A stretch of 42,126 nucleotides of DNA from Acidobacteriota bacterium (GTDB taxonomy: Bacteria; Acidobacteriota; Blastocatellia; Pyrinomonadales; Pyrinomonadaceae). This document shows positions 16,331 through 23,155 of the stretch, piece by piece. The notes below the pieces were generated by a model. The model saw only the letters and a list, made by a program, of their open reading frames with translations. It was not told the DNA's origin and made no database searches. The stretch covers positions 5,504-47,629 of the forward strand of contig JAFDVJ010000080.1 of assembly GCA_018269075.1 (NCBI GenBank), given 5' to 3'. The position numbers and the translations under genes were made by a program. The stretch's first letter is position 1, and every line of letters starts with the position of its first letter.

Positions 16331-17746
16331 ATGAAAATGAATAATTTGCGGATATTCGTGGTTGTCGGGCTGCTGCTCTGCGGTTTGACCGCGGCCGCCG
16401 GGCAGACGGAAGATGCGGCGGTTTTCGTCTATCGCGGCCGGATCGACGATCGCGTTTCGCGGCCGGACGGGCTGTACGAGATTCGCGCGGCGGCGTTCGA
16501 CGCGGCGGCCGGCGGTCAGCCGCGCGGCGCGGCGCAGACGTTCGAAAAAGTCGAAGTCCGCGGCGGCCGGTTCGCGGTCGCGCTCAGATTCGACTGCGCC
16601 GATGTTTTTTCGGGCGGCGACCTGTTTTTGCAAATCGCGGTCAAGCCCGTCGCGGCTTCCGGCTCACCCTTCTCGCCGGAGGCCGCCTTTTTCGAAATGC
16701 CCGTCCGCGAGCGGCTTTCGCTGCTCCCGCAGTCGGCGTGCCGTCCGACCGCCGACGCGGAAAAGCCGCCGTCTTCGGCGGAAACGGACGTTCCCGCGCC
16801 GGCCGACGAGCCGGCGCTGGTCGGCAACAACCTGTTCATCAACAATTCGCTCAAGCCGCAGGCAGTCGCCAATTTCAACATCACCGGCAGCGGCACGGTG
16901 ATGGGCACGCTGAGCGGCGGCGCGGTCGATTCGCAGACCGAATACCGGATCGGCGGGCGGCGGACGCTTTACGTCGCGGACGGCAACGTGATCGTCGGGC
17001 AGGGCACCGGCTTTTCGCTTCGCGGCGGTTCGGCGAACTCGTTTTTCGGCAACAGCGCCGGCGAAGGGACGAGCACCGGCAGCAACAATTCGTTTTTCGG
17101 AAGCGCGGCCGGCGACGCCAACGGCAGCGGCAGCAATAACTCGTTTTTCGGTTCGAGCGCCGGGCTCGTCGCCAACGGCAACCGCAATTCCGCCTTCGGC
17201 GTCTCGGCCGGCCGGTTCCTGCTCGGGACGGACAACTCGTTTTTCGGCGCGGACGCCGGCGTGCAGACGAACATCGGCAGCAACAATTCGTTTTTCGGCG
17301 CGAATTCGGGCGCGGCCAACACGTTCGGCTCGAACAACACGCTGCTCGGCGCGAACACCGTGATCGGTTCGAGCAATCTGACCTTCGCGACGGCCGTCGG
17401 CGCGGGCGCGACCGTCGCGACGAGCAGCACGATCGCGCTCGGCCGCGGCGACGGCAGCGACACGGTGCGGATTTTCGGCGGATTGATCCTCGGCACGCTC
17501 GGCGCGGGCGGGACGACGCCGCTCTGCCGCACGGCCGCCGGCCAGATCGCGGTCTGCGCGGCGGCGGTCGTCGCGCGCGACCGGCGGCCGGCCGTCGCCG
17601 AGCTCGCGCGGCGCGCCGACGAGCAGCGGGAAAGAATCGAGGAACAGGAGCGGCGTCTGCGGGCGCAGGAGGCGCAGCTCGAAGCCTTGAAAAAAATCGT
17701 CTGCGCCGATCACCCCGAGGCGGAGGTTTGCGAAAACCGGCGGTAA
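16331..17746 (+). CDS. NSFFG-repeat fibre paralog lacking the S74 domain
   Basis: 471 residues; AGGGAAG at 16321 supports the start. Signal peptide (IFVVVGLLLCGLTAAAGQ). The N-terminal domain is a diverged version of FTYQGKL (FVYRGRIDDRVSRPDGLYEI). A Pro-rich linker and about eight 17-residue repeats (NSFFGNSAGEGTSTGSN and variants) follow. After the CX9C motif (CRTAAGQIAVC), where paralogs continue with SSSLRYK, this protein has AAAVVARDRRPAVAEL and passes straight to the coiled coil (RADEQRERIEEQERRLRAQ) and the CX8C tail (VCADHPEAEVC). The chaperone domain is thus missing while both flanks are kept, which looks like an internal deletion. It may depend on a paralog's chaperone or be folded without one. 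Confidence 0.82.
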   Translation: MKMNNLRIFVVVGLLLCGLTAAAGQTEDAAVFVYRGRIDDRVSRPDGLYEIRAAAFDAAAGGQPRGAAQTFEKVEVRGGRFAVALRFDCADVFSGGDLFLQIAVKPVAASGSPFSPEAAFFEMPVRERLSLLPQSACRPTADAEKPPSSAETDVPAPADEPALVGNNLFINNSLKPQAVANFNITGSGTVMGTLSGGAVDSQTEYRIGGRRTLYVADGNVIVGQGTGFSLRGGSANSFFGNSAGEGTSTGSNNSFFGSAAGDANGSGSNNSFFGSSAGLVANGNRNSAFGVSAGRFLLGTDNSFFGADAGVQTNIGSNNSFFGANSGAANTFGSNNTLLGANTVIGSSNLTFATAVGAGATVATSSTIALGRGDGSDTVRIFGGLILGTLGAGGTTPLCRTAAGQIAVCAAAVVARDRRPAVAELARRADEQRERIEEQERRLRAQEAQLEALKKIVCADHPEAEVCENRR

Positions 17747-17804
17747 AGGACGCGCGGGCGGCCCGCCGGCCGGAATTTTTACTGATTTATTTAGCGAGGA
17801 AAAT

Positions 17805-19031
17805 ATGAGTATGAAGAATAAAAAGCTTAATTTATCGATATTTATCGTTTCGATCTTTTTGCTGCTGGGCCTGTTTCAGACGGCCGGCGCGCAGTTCGGG
17901 ATCAAGGTTCCGAAGCTGCCGAAACCGACGCCGACGCCGGCGGTCGACGGAAAGACCGACACGACGGTCATTTCCGGCAACAACACGAAAGGTCAAACCA
18001 AATCGGCGGCGATCCCCGGCCATTACAATTTTTCCGCGACCGCGCCGGCCTTCGACGCGAGCTCGCTCCTGTTTCATCTCTGGACGCTCGTCAGCGAATA
18101 TTCGCGCGGCACCGAGGGCCAGCCGCAGGTGTGGGCGCCGACGCCGACGTTCACGATTTACGGACCGGTCGAGGAGGGCACCCTGGTCAACGTCGCCTTC
18201 ACCCTGCCGAACGGCAGCGCGTGGTTCAATTCCGACTGCACGAGTCTGAGCAAGGTCGGGCCCGGCCGGCCGGTCGACATCGAATGCCCGCGCGAGAAGA
18301 TCCCGAAGGACAAGCCGACGACGCAGACCGGTCTTTTCGGCTTCAAGGTGACGCTGAAAAATGAGCTGTCCGGCACTTCGGCCGAACTTTTCGCGGGCAA
18401 GTTCAAGGTCGAGTCGTTCGTCGACAACCCGACCAACAATCCGAAATTCGCGAAGAATTTCGTCTATTATCCGAATCTCGACTGGAAGCTGTCGACGGCC
18501 TTTGTCTATTCGCCGCCGCCGAAGGACCAGTACGACACGAACGGCCCGCTCAAGCTGCTGCTCTGGTTTCGCGGCAAAAAGGAGACGACTTTCGAAAACA
18601 ACATCATCGGCCATCTTTTTTATCAGGGCAAAGAGGTCGCGGCGACCAACGCCTACGGCGCGAACAACGTCACCGACACCTTCACGGAAGTCGGGTGGGC
18701 CGCTTCGGAAAACGAATATCAGGGCCGCATCCTGACCTTCAACGCCTATGTTTACGACAAGGAAAACGGCAGCACGTGGTTTCCGATCTACAAGAATCCG
18801 GGCGAGTATGAAATAAAAATCCTGCAAAACGGCAGGCTCGCGCGGAGCGTCAAGTTCACGGTCGATGCCGGCGGCAATATCGTCAACAACGGCGCGAACG
18901 CCAGGCTCGGCACGACGAAGGTCGTCGTGCCGGTGCAGGTGATCGGCGAACAGGACGGCAAATGGAACAAGACCGCGTGGTCGACCGAGGGCTTTCTCGG
19001 CAACCCGCTGCCCGGCTTTTCCGCGCCCTGA
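17805..19031 (+). CDS. Secreted protein of unknown function
   Basis: 408 residues with GAGGA at 17796-17800 before the ATG; ATG at 17811 is an alternative. A signal peptide (LSIFIVSIFLLLGLFQTAGAQ) is followed by a Pro/Thr linker (VPKLPKPTPTPAVDG) and a beta-rich body with no domain I recognise. Visible features are NSDCTSLSKVGPGRPVDIECP, a possible disulfide pair, and a C-terminal part with VAATNAYGANNVTDTFTEVGW and NPGEYEIKILQNGRLARSVKF, which reads like an Ig-like or C2-like strand pattern. It is followed by a strong terminator and lies between two fibre genes, so it may belong to the same export programme. Not obviously an enzyme. Confidence 0.7.
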   Translation: MSMKNKKLNLSIFIVSIFLLLGLFQTAGAQFGIKVPKLPKPTPTPAVDGKTDTTVISGNNTKGQTKSAAIPGHYNFSATAPAFDASSLLFHLWTLVSEYSRGTEGQPQVWAPTPTFTIYGPVEEGTLVNVAFTLPNGSAWFNSDCTSLSKVGPGRPVDIECPREKIPKDKPTTQTGLFGFKVTLKNELSGTSAELFAGKFKVESFVDNPTNNPKFAKNFVYYPNLDWKLSTAFVYSPPPKDQYDTNGPLKLLLWFRGKKETTFENNIIGHLFYQGKEVAATNAYGANNVTDTFTEVGWAASENEYQGRILTFNAYVYDKENGSTWFPIYKNPGEYEIKILQNGRLARSVKFTVDAGGNIVNNGANARLGTTKVVVPVQVIGEQDGKWNKTAWSTEGFLGNPLPGFSAP

Positions 19032-19061
19032 GACGCGCGCCGCGAACCGCCGGAGACGAAT

Positions 19062-19094
19062 AAAAAAGACGCGGCCCGCCACCGCGTCTTTTTT
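19062..19094 (+). terminator. Strong intrinsic terminator
   Basis: AAAAAAGACGCGG (19062-19074) pairs perfectly with CCGCGTCTTTTTT (19082-19094) around a 7-nt loop, giving a 13-bp stem with a T-tract. It ends the unit of the 17805 gene before the next operator. Confidence 0.88.
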
Positions 19095-19127
19095 ATCGGT
19101 TTTCCCGGCCGCCGGCCCTCGGCTTCG

Positions 19128-19203
19128 AAATTACCGGCAATTTACCGGTAATTTACCGATAAATTATTTTTTCTTCAAGACTTTGCCGGCGTCTTTCGGA
19201 GAT
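19128..19203 (+). promoter_or_regulatory. Operator/promoter with 11-bp direct repeats (copy B)
   Basis: AAATTACCGGC (19128-19138), AATTTACCGGT (19139-19149), AATTTACCGAT (19150-19160) and AAATTATT follow each other with an 11-bp period, then TTCTTCAAGACTT. This aligns without gaps to 9222-9296. It lies after a terminator and about 150 bp before the fibre start at 19320, so it is the likely promoter region of that unit. Confidence 0.6.
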
Positions 19204-19319
19204 CATCGTCGAGGAAGAAAAAACGGCTTCGGGCGGAATTCCGGGAGTCTCGAAAAGAGGCTTCGCGAACGACCGACAGGCGATCCGCGCCGGCCGGAGA
19301 ATGACGGAGGAAATACGAG

Positions 19320-21362
19320 ATGAAGAGAATTTACTGGTTATGGCTGGCGACGATTATTTTGACCGGCGCGGTCGGGGCGCGGGCCCAGACGACGGCTTTC
19401 ACTTATCAGGGCAAGCTCAGCGACAACGGGCTCGCGGCCAACGGCGGCTACGATCTGCAGTTTCGGCTGTTCAACGGCGTCGACGTCCAGGTCGGCGCGA
19501 CGCAGACCGTTCCGAACGTGACGGCCGTCAACGGGATTTTTACCGTCCGGCTCGATTTCGGCGCGGTCTTTGACGGCTCGGATCGGTATCTCGAAATCGG
19601 CCTCAAACCGGCCGGCAGCCCGAACGCGTACACCGTGCTCGCGCCGCGCCAGCCGGTGACGAGCGCGCCCTACGCGATTCAGAGCCGCAATGCGGCGACG
19701 GCCGATCAGGCGCTCGACGCGCAGAAATTGGGCGGAACGGCGGCCGATCAATACGTTGTGACGGGCGACGCGCGGCTGACGGACGACCGCAACCCGCGGC
19801 CCGACAGCAATAACTATATTCAGAACACCGACACGCCGCAGAACGGCGCGGGCTTTAATGTTTCGGGCAGCGGTCGGGTCGGCGGAAATCTGACGACGAG
19901 CCGGCTCGGCATCGGGACGAACTCGCCGGCTGCGCCGCTCGACGTTTTCGGCAGCGTCGCGCTCAACGATTTTATGCTGCGGCTGCGCGGCGCGGGCGAC
20001 GCGAGCGCCGGCCTGCTTTTTTCGGGCGTCGTCGGCGGACCCGAGTTTCGCAGCGGCGGCGGCTTTCGCTGGACGCTCGGCGGCGGCGACCGCGAGGCGC
20101 TGCGGCTCGACGCGAGCGGCAATCTCGGGCTCGGCACCGACACGCCGACGGTGCGGCTGACGGTCGCCGGCGACGGCGCGGTGAGCGGCAATTTTTCGGC
20201 GAACCGGATCACGGCGGTCAATGATTATTTCATCAACAACTCGCGCGTGTTGAGCATCACCGGCTCGGGCAACGTCTTCGTCGGCGCGGCCGCCGGCACG
20301 AGCAATTCGGGCGCCGACAACACGTTCACCGGCAACGGCGCGGGCTTTTCGAACACGACCGGGACGGCCAATTCCGTTTTCGGCCGCGACGCCGGCCTGC
20401 TCGGCGTGACCGGCAGCCGCAACTCGTTTTTCGGCGCGGGCGCCGGCTTTTCGAACACCCGCGACGACAATTCGTTTTTCGGCTACAATTCCGGCCGGAA
20501 TACGACTTTGGGCAACCGCAACGCCTATTTCGGCACTTACAGCGGCGAATCGAGCACGTTCGGCTTCAACAACGCCTATTTCGGCTACGGCGCGGGCCGC
20601 GCGAACACGACCGGCAACGGCAGCGCCTTTTTCGGCTACGCGGCGGGCGATCACAACACGACCGGCATCAACAACACGGTCGTCGGCGCGGTCGCCGGCT
20701 CGAATATCACCGTCGAAAGCGACAATACGATCCTCGGCTTCAACGCCGACATCGAACCGGGCGTCACCGGTTCGACGGCGATCGGCGCGAACGCGCGCGT
20801 CGCGACGAGCAACCAGATCGTGCTCGGCACGAATCTGGATTCGGTGCGGATTCCGGGCCTGCTCGGCGGCGGCTCGAACCATCTCTGCTTCAGCAACGAC
20901 AACGTCCTCCAGGGCTGCTCGTCGAGTCTTCGCTATAAAACGAACTTCGCGCCCTACACGCGGAGCTTCGACGTCATCAACCAATTAAAGCCGATCGCCT
21001 TCAACTGGAAGGCCGACGGCACGCGCGATATCGGTTTCGGCGCGGAGGACGTCGCGAAGATCGACCCGCTGCTCGTCACCTACAACGGGAAAGGCGAGGT
21101 CGAGGGCGTCAAGTACGAGCGGCTCTCGACGGTCTTCGTCAACGCCATCAGAGAACAGCAGGCGCAGATCCGCGCGCAGCAGGAGCTGATCGAAAAGCAG
21201 GCGGCGCGGATCAAAACGCAGGAAAGCGAGTTTGCGGCGCTGAGCGGGCGCTTCGACGCGCTGACCGCCGCCCTGTGCCGGACGAACCGCCGGCTGGCGG
21301 TCTGCGGATCGACCGCGCCGCCGCGCGTCGTCAAAAAAAGAAAACGGAGAACGGGGAATTAA
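19320..21362 (+). CDS. Secreted NSFFG-repeat fibre with S74 chaperone, third copy
   Basis: 680 residues; GGAGG at about 19305 fits the start. Signal peptide (IYWLWLATIILTGAVGARAQ), FTYQGKLSDNGLAANGGYDL domain and the linker LTDDRNPRPDSNNYIQNT. A segment with NNSPAAPLDVFG-type and GGFRWTLGGGD motifs, shared with the 10503 protein, precedes about ten 17-residue repeats (NSFFGAGAGFSNTRDDN and variants). The S74 domain starts after C533 (CFSNDNVLQGC is CX9C) with SSSLRYKTNFAPY, and contains DIGFGAEDVAKIDPLLV and GVKYERLSTVFVNAIREQ. Coiled coil (QQAQIRAQQELIEKQAARIKTQ), CX8C (LCRTNRRLAVC) and a basic end (VVKKRKRRTGN) follow. The downstream small gene starts 3 bp after its stop. Confidence 0.88.
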   Translation: MKRIYWLWLATIILTGAVGARAQTTAFTYQGKLSDNGLAANGGYDLQFRLFNGVDVQVGATQTVPNVTAVNGIFTVRLDFGAVFDGSDRYLEIGLKPAGSPNAYTVLAPRQPVTSAPYAIQSRNAATADQALDAQKLGGTAADQYVVTGDARLTDDRNPRPDSNNYIQNTDTPQNGAGFNVSGSGRVGGNLTTSRLGIGTNSPAAPLDVFGSVALNDFMLRLRGAGDASAGLLFSGVVGGPEFRSGGGFRWTLGGGDREALRLDASGNLGLGTDTPTVRLTVAGDGAVSGNFSANRITAVNDYFINNSRVLSITGSGNVFVGAAAGTSNSGADNTFTGNGAGFSNTTGTANSVFGRDAGLLGVTGSRNSFFGAGAGFSNTRDDNSFFGYNSGRNTTLGNRNAYFGTYSGESSTFGFNNAYFGYGAGRANTTGNGSAFFGYAAGDHNTTGINNTVVGAVAGSNITVESDNTILGFNADIEPGVTGSTAIGANARVATSNQIVLGTNLDSVRIPGLLGGGSNHLCFSNDNVLQGCSSSLRYKTNFAPYTRSFDVINQLKPIAFNWKADGTRDIGFGAEDVAKIDPLLVTYNGKGEVEGVKYERLSTVFVNAIREQQAQIRAQQELIEKQAARIKTQESEFAALSGRFDALTAALCRTNRRLAVCGSTAPPRVVKKRKRRTGN

Positions 21363-21365
21363 GGG

Positions 21366-21629
21366 ATGCGATTTTTCGGGGGACGGCGAACAGCGATCGA
21401 ACGAATGATGACGGAAACGGGTAAAACGGAAAAAGAAACGCGCCGCGCGCGGCGGCCGAGCCTGAAGACGCGGCTTTTCGTCTGCCGGCACTGCACGGTC
21501 AAGGTCCGCCGCGTGCAGATCCGATGCCCGTTCTGCCGGCGTTTCGTCAATGCTTTCTGGGTGCTGCTCGGGATTTATATCACGCTCGGTCTGGCGAGCG
21601 CGGTGGCGATTTTTTATCTGACGAATTGA
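21366..21629 (+). CDS. Small zinc-ribbon membrane protein
   Basis: 87 residues. A basic N-terminus, then a CRHC ... CPFC pair (about residues 46-60) that would form a zinc ribbon, then one hydrophobic segment (FWVLLGIYITLGLASAVAIFYL) at the C-terminus. It is predicted to be a tail-anchored inner-membrane protein with a cytoplasmic zinc ribbon. It begins 3 bp after the fibre gene stop, so translation is probably coupled. ATG at 21405 is an alternative start. No named family is recognised. A terminator follows. Its partner may be the export or assembly route of the fibre, which is inference. Confidence 0.65.
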   Translation: MRFFGGRRTAIERMMTETGKTEKETRRARRPSLKTRLFVCRHCTVKVRRVQIRCPFCRRFVNAFWVLLGIYITLGLASAVAIFYLTN

Positions 21630-21678
21630 GCGGTCTTTCCCGCGGCCGCTTCGAAGTCATTTCGGAAGTACAAGAAAA

Positions 21679-21717
21679 AAAAGGCAAAAGCGTGCTCAAT
21701 CGGCGCTTTTGCCTTTT
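21679..21717. terminator. Bidirectional terminator
   Basis: AAAAGGCAAAAGCG (21679-21692) pairs perfectly with CGCTTTTGCCTTTT (21704-21717) around an 11-nt loop, with A- and T-tracts at the two ends. It sits between convergent genes (zinc-ribbon protein and mglA) and can work in both directions. Confidence 0.85.
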
Positions 21718-21740
21718 ATAAAATCGGGGTTTGGTTTGAT

Positions 21741-22325
21741 TTAGCCTTTGCGGAGTTCGGTCAGCACCTGTTTGGCGACCGCCTTGAGCGTGTCGAAGAC
21801 GCCGACGCCCTGCGAGGCGGTCGCTTCGAAGACCGGCTCGCCCTTGCGGAGCAGCTCGGCCGAGAGCTCTTCGGTCGGGATGATGTTCGGCAGATCGCGT
21901 TTGTTGAGCTGCAGCACGTAGGGCAGATCCATCAGATTATAGCCCTGCGACTGGAGGTTTTCCTCGAGGTTGTAAAGCGATTCGATGTTCGCGTCCATCC
22001 GTTCTTCCTGCGAGTCGGCGACGAAGACGACGCCGTCGACGCCCTTCAGGATCAGCTTGCGCGAAGCGTCGTAGTAAACCTGGCCGGGAACCGTGTAAAG
22101 GTGAAAACGCGTTTTGAAGCCGCGGACCGTGCCGAGCTCGAGCGGCATAAAGTCGAAAAACAATGTGCGGTCGGTTTCCGTCGCGAGCGAAATCAATTTG
22201 CCTTTGGCCTGCGGGGCGGTCGAGTCGTAGATGTATTGCAGATTCGTCGTCTTGCCGCAGAGTCCGGGTCCGTAATATACGATTTTGCAGTTAATTTCGC
22301 GTGAAGCGTAATTAATAAATGTCAT
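21741..22325 (-). CDS. mglA: MglA-like polarity GTPase
   Basis: 194 residues, the full length of this small Ras-like family (MglA of Myxococcus has 195). G1 P-loop is GPGLCGKTT (about 19-27), the G3 region reads TVPGQ (about 78-82) in place of the DxxG of eukaryotic Ras, a known MglA feature, and G4 is NKRD near 142. It binds GTP and, in motile bacteria, marks the leading pole and recruits motility machinery; in other phyla its role is less clear. The roadblock partner is encoded 27 bp upstream on the same strand, so the pair is an operon. Acidobacteria carry such pairs without known gliding, so a role in polarity or type IV pili is inference. Confidence 0.93.
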   Translation of the reverse strand: MTFINYASREINCKIVYYGPGLCGKTTNLQYIYDSTAPQAKGKLISLATETDRTLFFDFMPLELGTVRGFKTRFHLYTVPGQVYYDASRKLILKGVDGVVFVADSQEERMDANIESLYNLEENLQSQGYNLMDLPYVLQLNKRDLPNIIPTEELSAELLRKGEPVFEATASQGVGVFDTLKAVAKQVLTELRKG

Positions 22326-22352
22326 AGTTTTACCAGTTGAATTCGATAGATT

Positions 22353-22835
22353 TTAACTAAAGAGACTGTCAATGTCCTCATCAGTAATTTCGGCGAAAAA
22401 TGAATTTTCGTCAAGTCGGCCGTGTTCCGAGTCGCGTTTGACGTCTTCGAGAATGGCGGCGACCTCGTGACTCGCTTTTTTGGTGCGCAGCTTGACCAGC
22501 CCGAGGGTCGAACGTTCGTCGAAAACGACGACCAGCAGCGAGCGGCCGATCACGCTGATGAAGATGCTTTCGCGTTCGCCTTCGTGGACGACGGCCGGAA
22601 AGACGTCTTCGCCGATCAGCTTGGCCATCGAGGTCGTGGCGGCGACGTTGCCGGCGGCGAGAGATGAAAAACTGGTCGTGTCCATATCGCCGATGTCGCC
22701 GTGAAAGGCGATCGGCTGACCGTCGCGGTCGACCAGAAAGACGACGCGCGCGGCACATTCGACACAAAGACGCGCAAGGACGTTCTTGATCCTTTGAAAC
22801 TGTTGTTCGTGTATAATTACGGTCGTTTCTACCAT
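22353..22835 (-). CDS. mglB: Roadblock/LC7 protein, MglB-like
   Basis: 160 residues from the ATG at 22835; an open frame reaches 22874, but GAGAG sits just before this ATG and family proteins begin near METTVI. The roadblock fold (about 10-120) is recognisable by VEFLVDRDGQPIAFHGDIG-like text (VVFLVDRDGQPI), SFSSLAAGNVAATTSMAKLIGE and SIFISVIGRSLLVVVFDERSTLGLV. MglB proteins are dimers that act as GTPase-activating proteins for MglA. The C-terminal tail (EDVKRDSEHGRLDENSFFAEITDEDIDSLF) is acidic and may be flexible. It is directly upstream of mglA on the minus strand and divergent from a TPR-CHAT gene. Confidence 0.9.
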   Translation of the reverse strand: MVETTVIIHEQQFQRIKNVLARLCVECAARVVFLVDRDGQPIAFHGDIGDMDTTSFSSLAAGNVAATTSMAKLIGEDVFPAVVHEGERESIFISVIGRSLLVVVFDERSTLGLVKLRTKKASHEVAAILEDVKRDSEHGRLDENSFFAEITDEDIDSLFS

Positions 22836-23155
22836 TGAAACTTTTCTCTCTCGGATTTTGGTCAATAGAGGCAAGAAGTTGATAAGCCTTCCAAAACACT
22901 ATATTGTGGAATTATTTTGTATTTGTCGGGCGAGCTTTTCGACAAACCACTCTAATAATCTAGCATAATTTTGCAACGGTCTTCAAGTGTTTTTTTGTGT
23001 TCACCGGATTTTAAAGGGTTTGTCGAAAAGATCATAAAGTCTCTGGTCGGGTGTCTTGTGTCCGGCGTCAGGAGTTTTTCAACTCCTGACTTAAGACTTA
23101 TCGGCAGATTTGTCGAATAAGTTTATTTAACCGATAATATTCTTCTCATAACCCG
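22836..23155. promoter_or_regulatory. Divergent mglB / TPR-CHAT promoter region
   Basis: A 320-bp gene-free, AT-rich region. Toward the right, TTGTCG (23110-23115) and GATAAT (23133-23138) are separated by exactly 17 bp and lie just before the TPR-CHAT ATG at 23156, a good sigma-70-type pair with a short leader. A hairpin with 10-bp perfect arms, GTCAGGAGTT (23067-23076) and AACTCCTGAC (23081-23090), sits upstream. No clear promoter is identified for mglB. Confidence 0.5.

Noticed and set aside
904..21362. Prophage origin of the S74 fibre genes
   Set aside because: No capsid, terminase, portal or integrase genes; all five proteins have signal peptides and lie among secreted host proteins.
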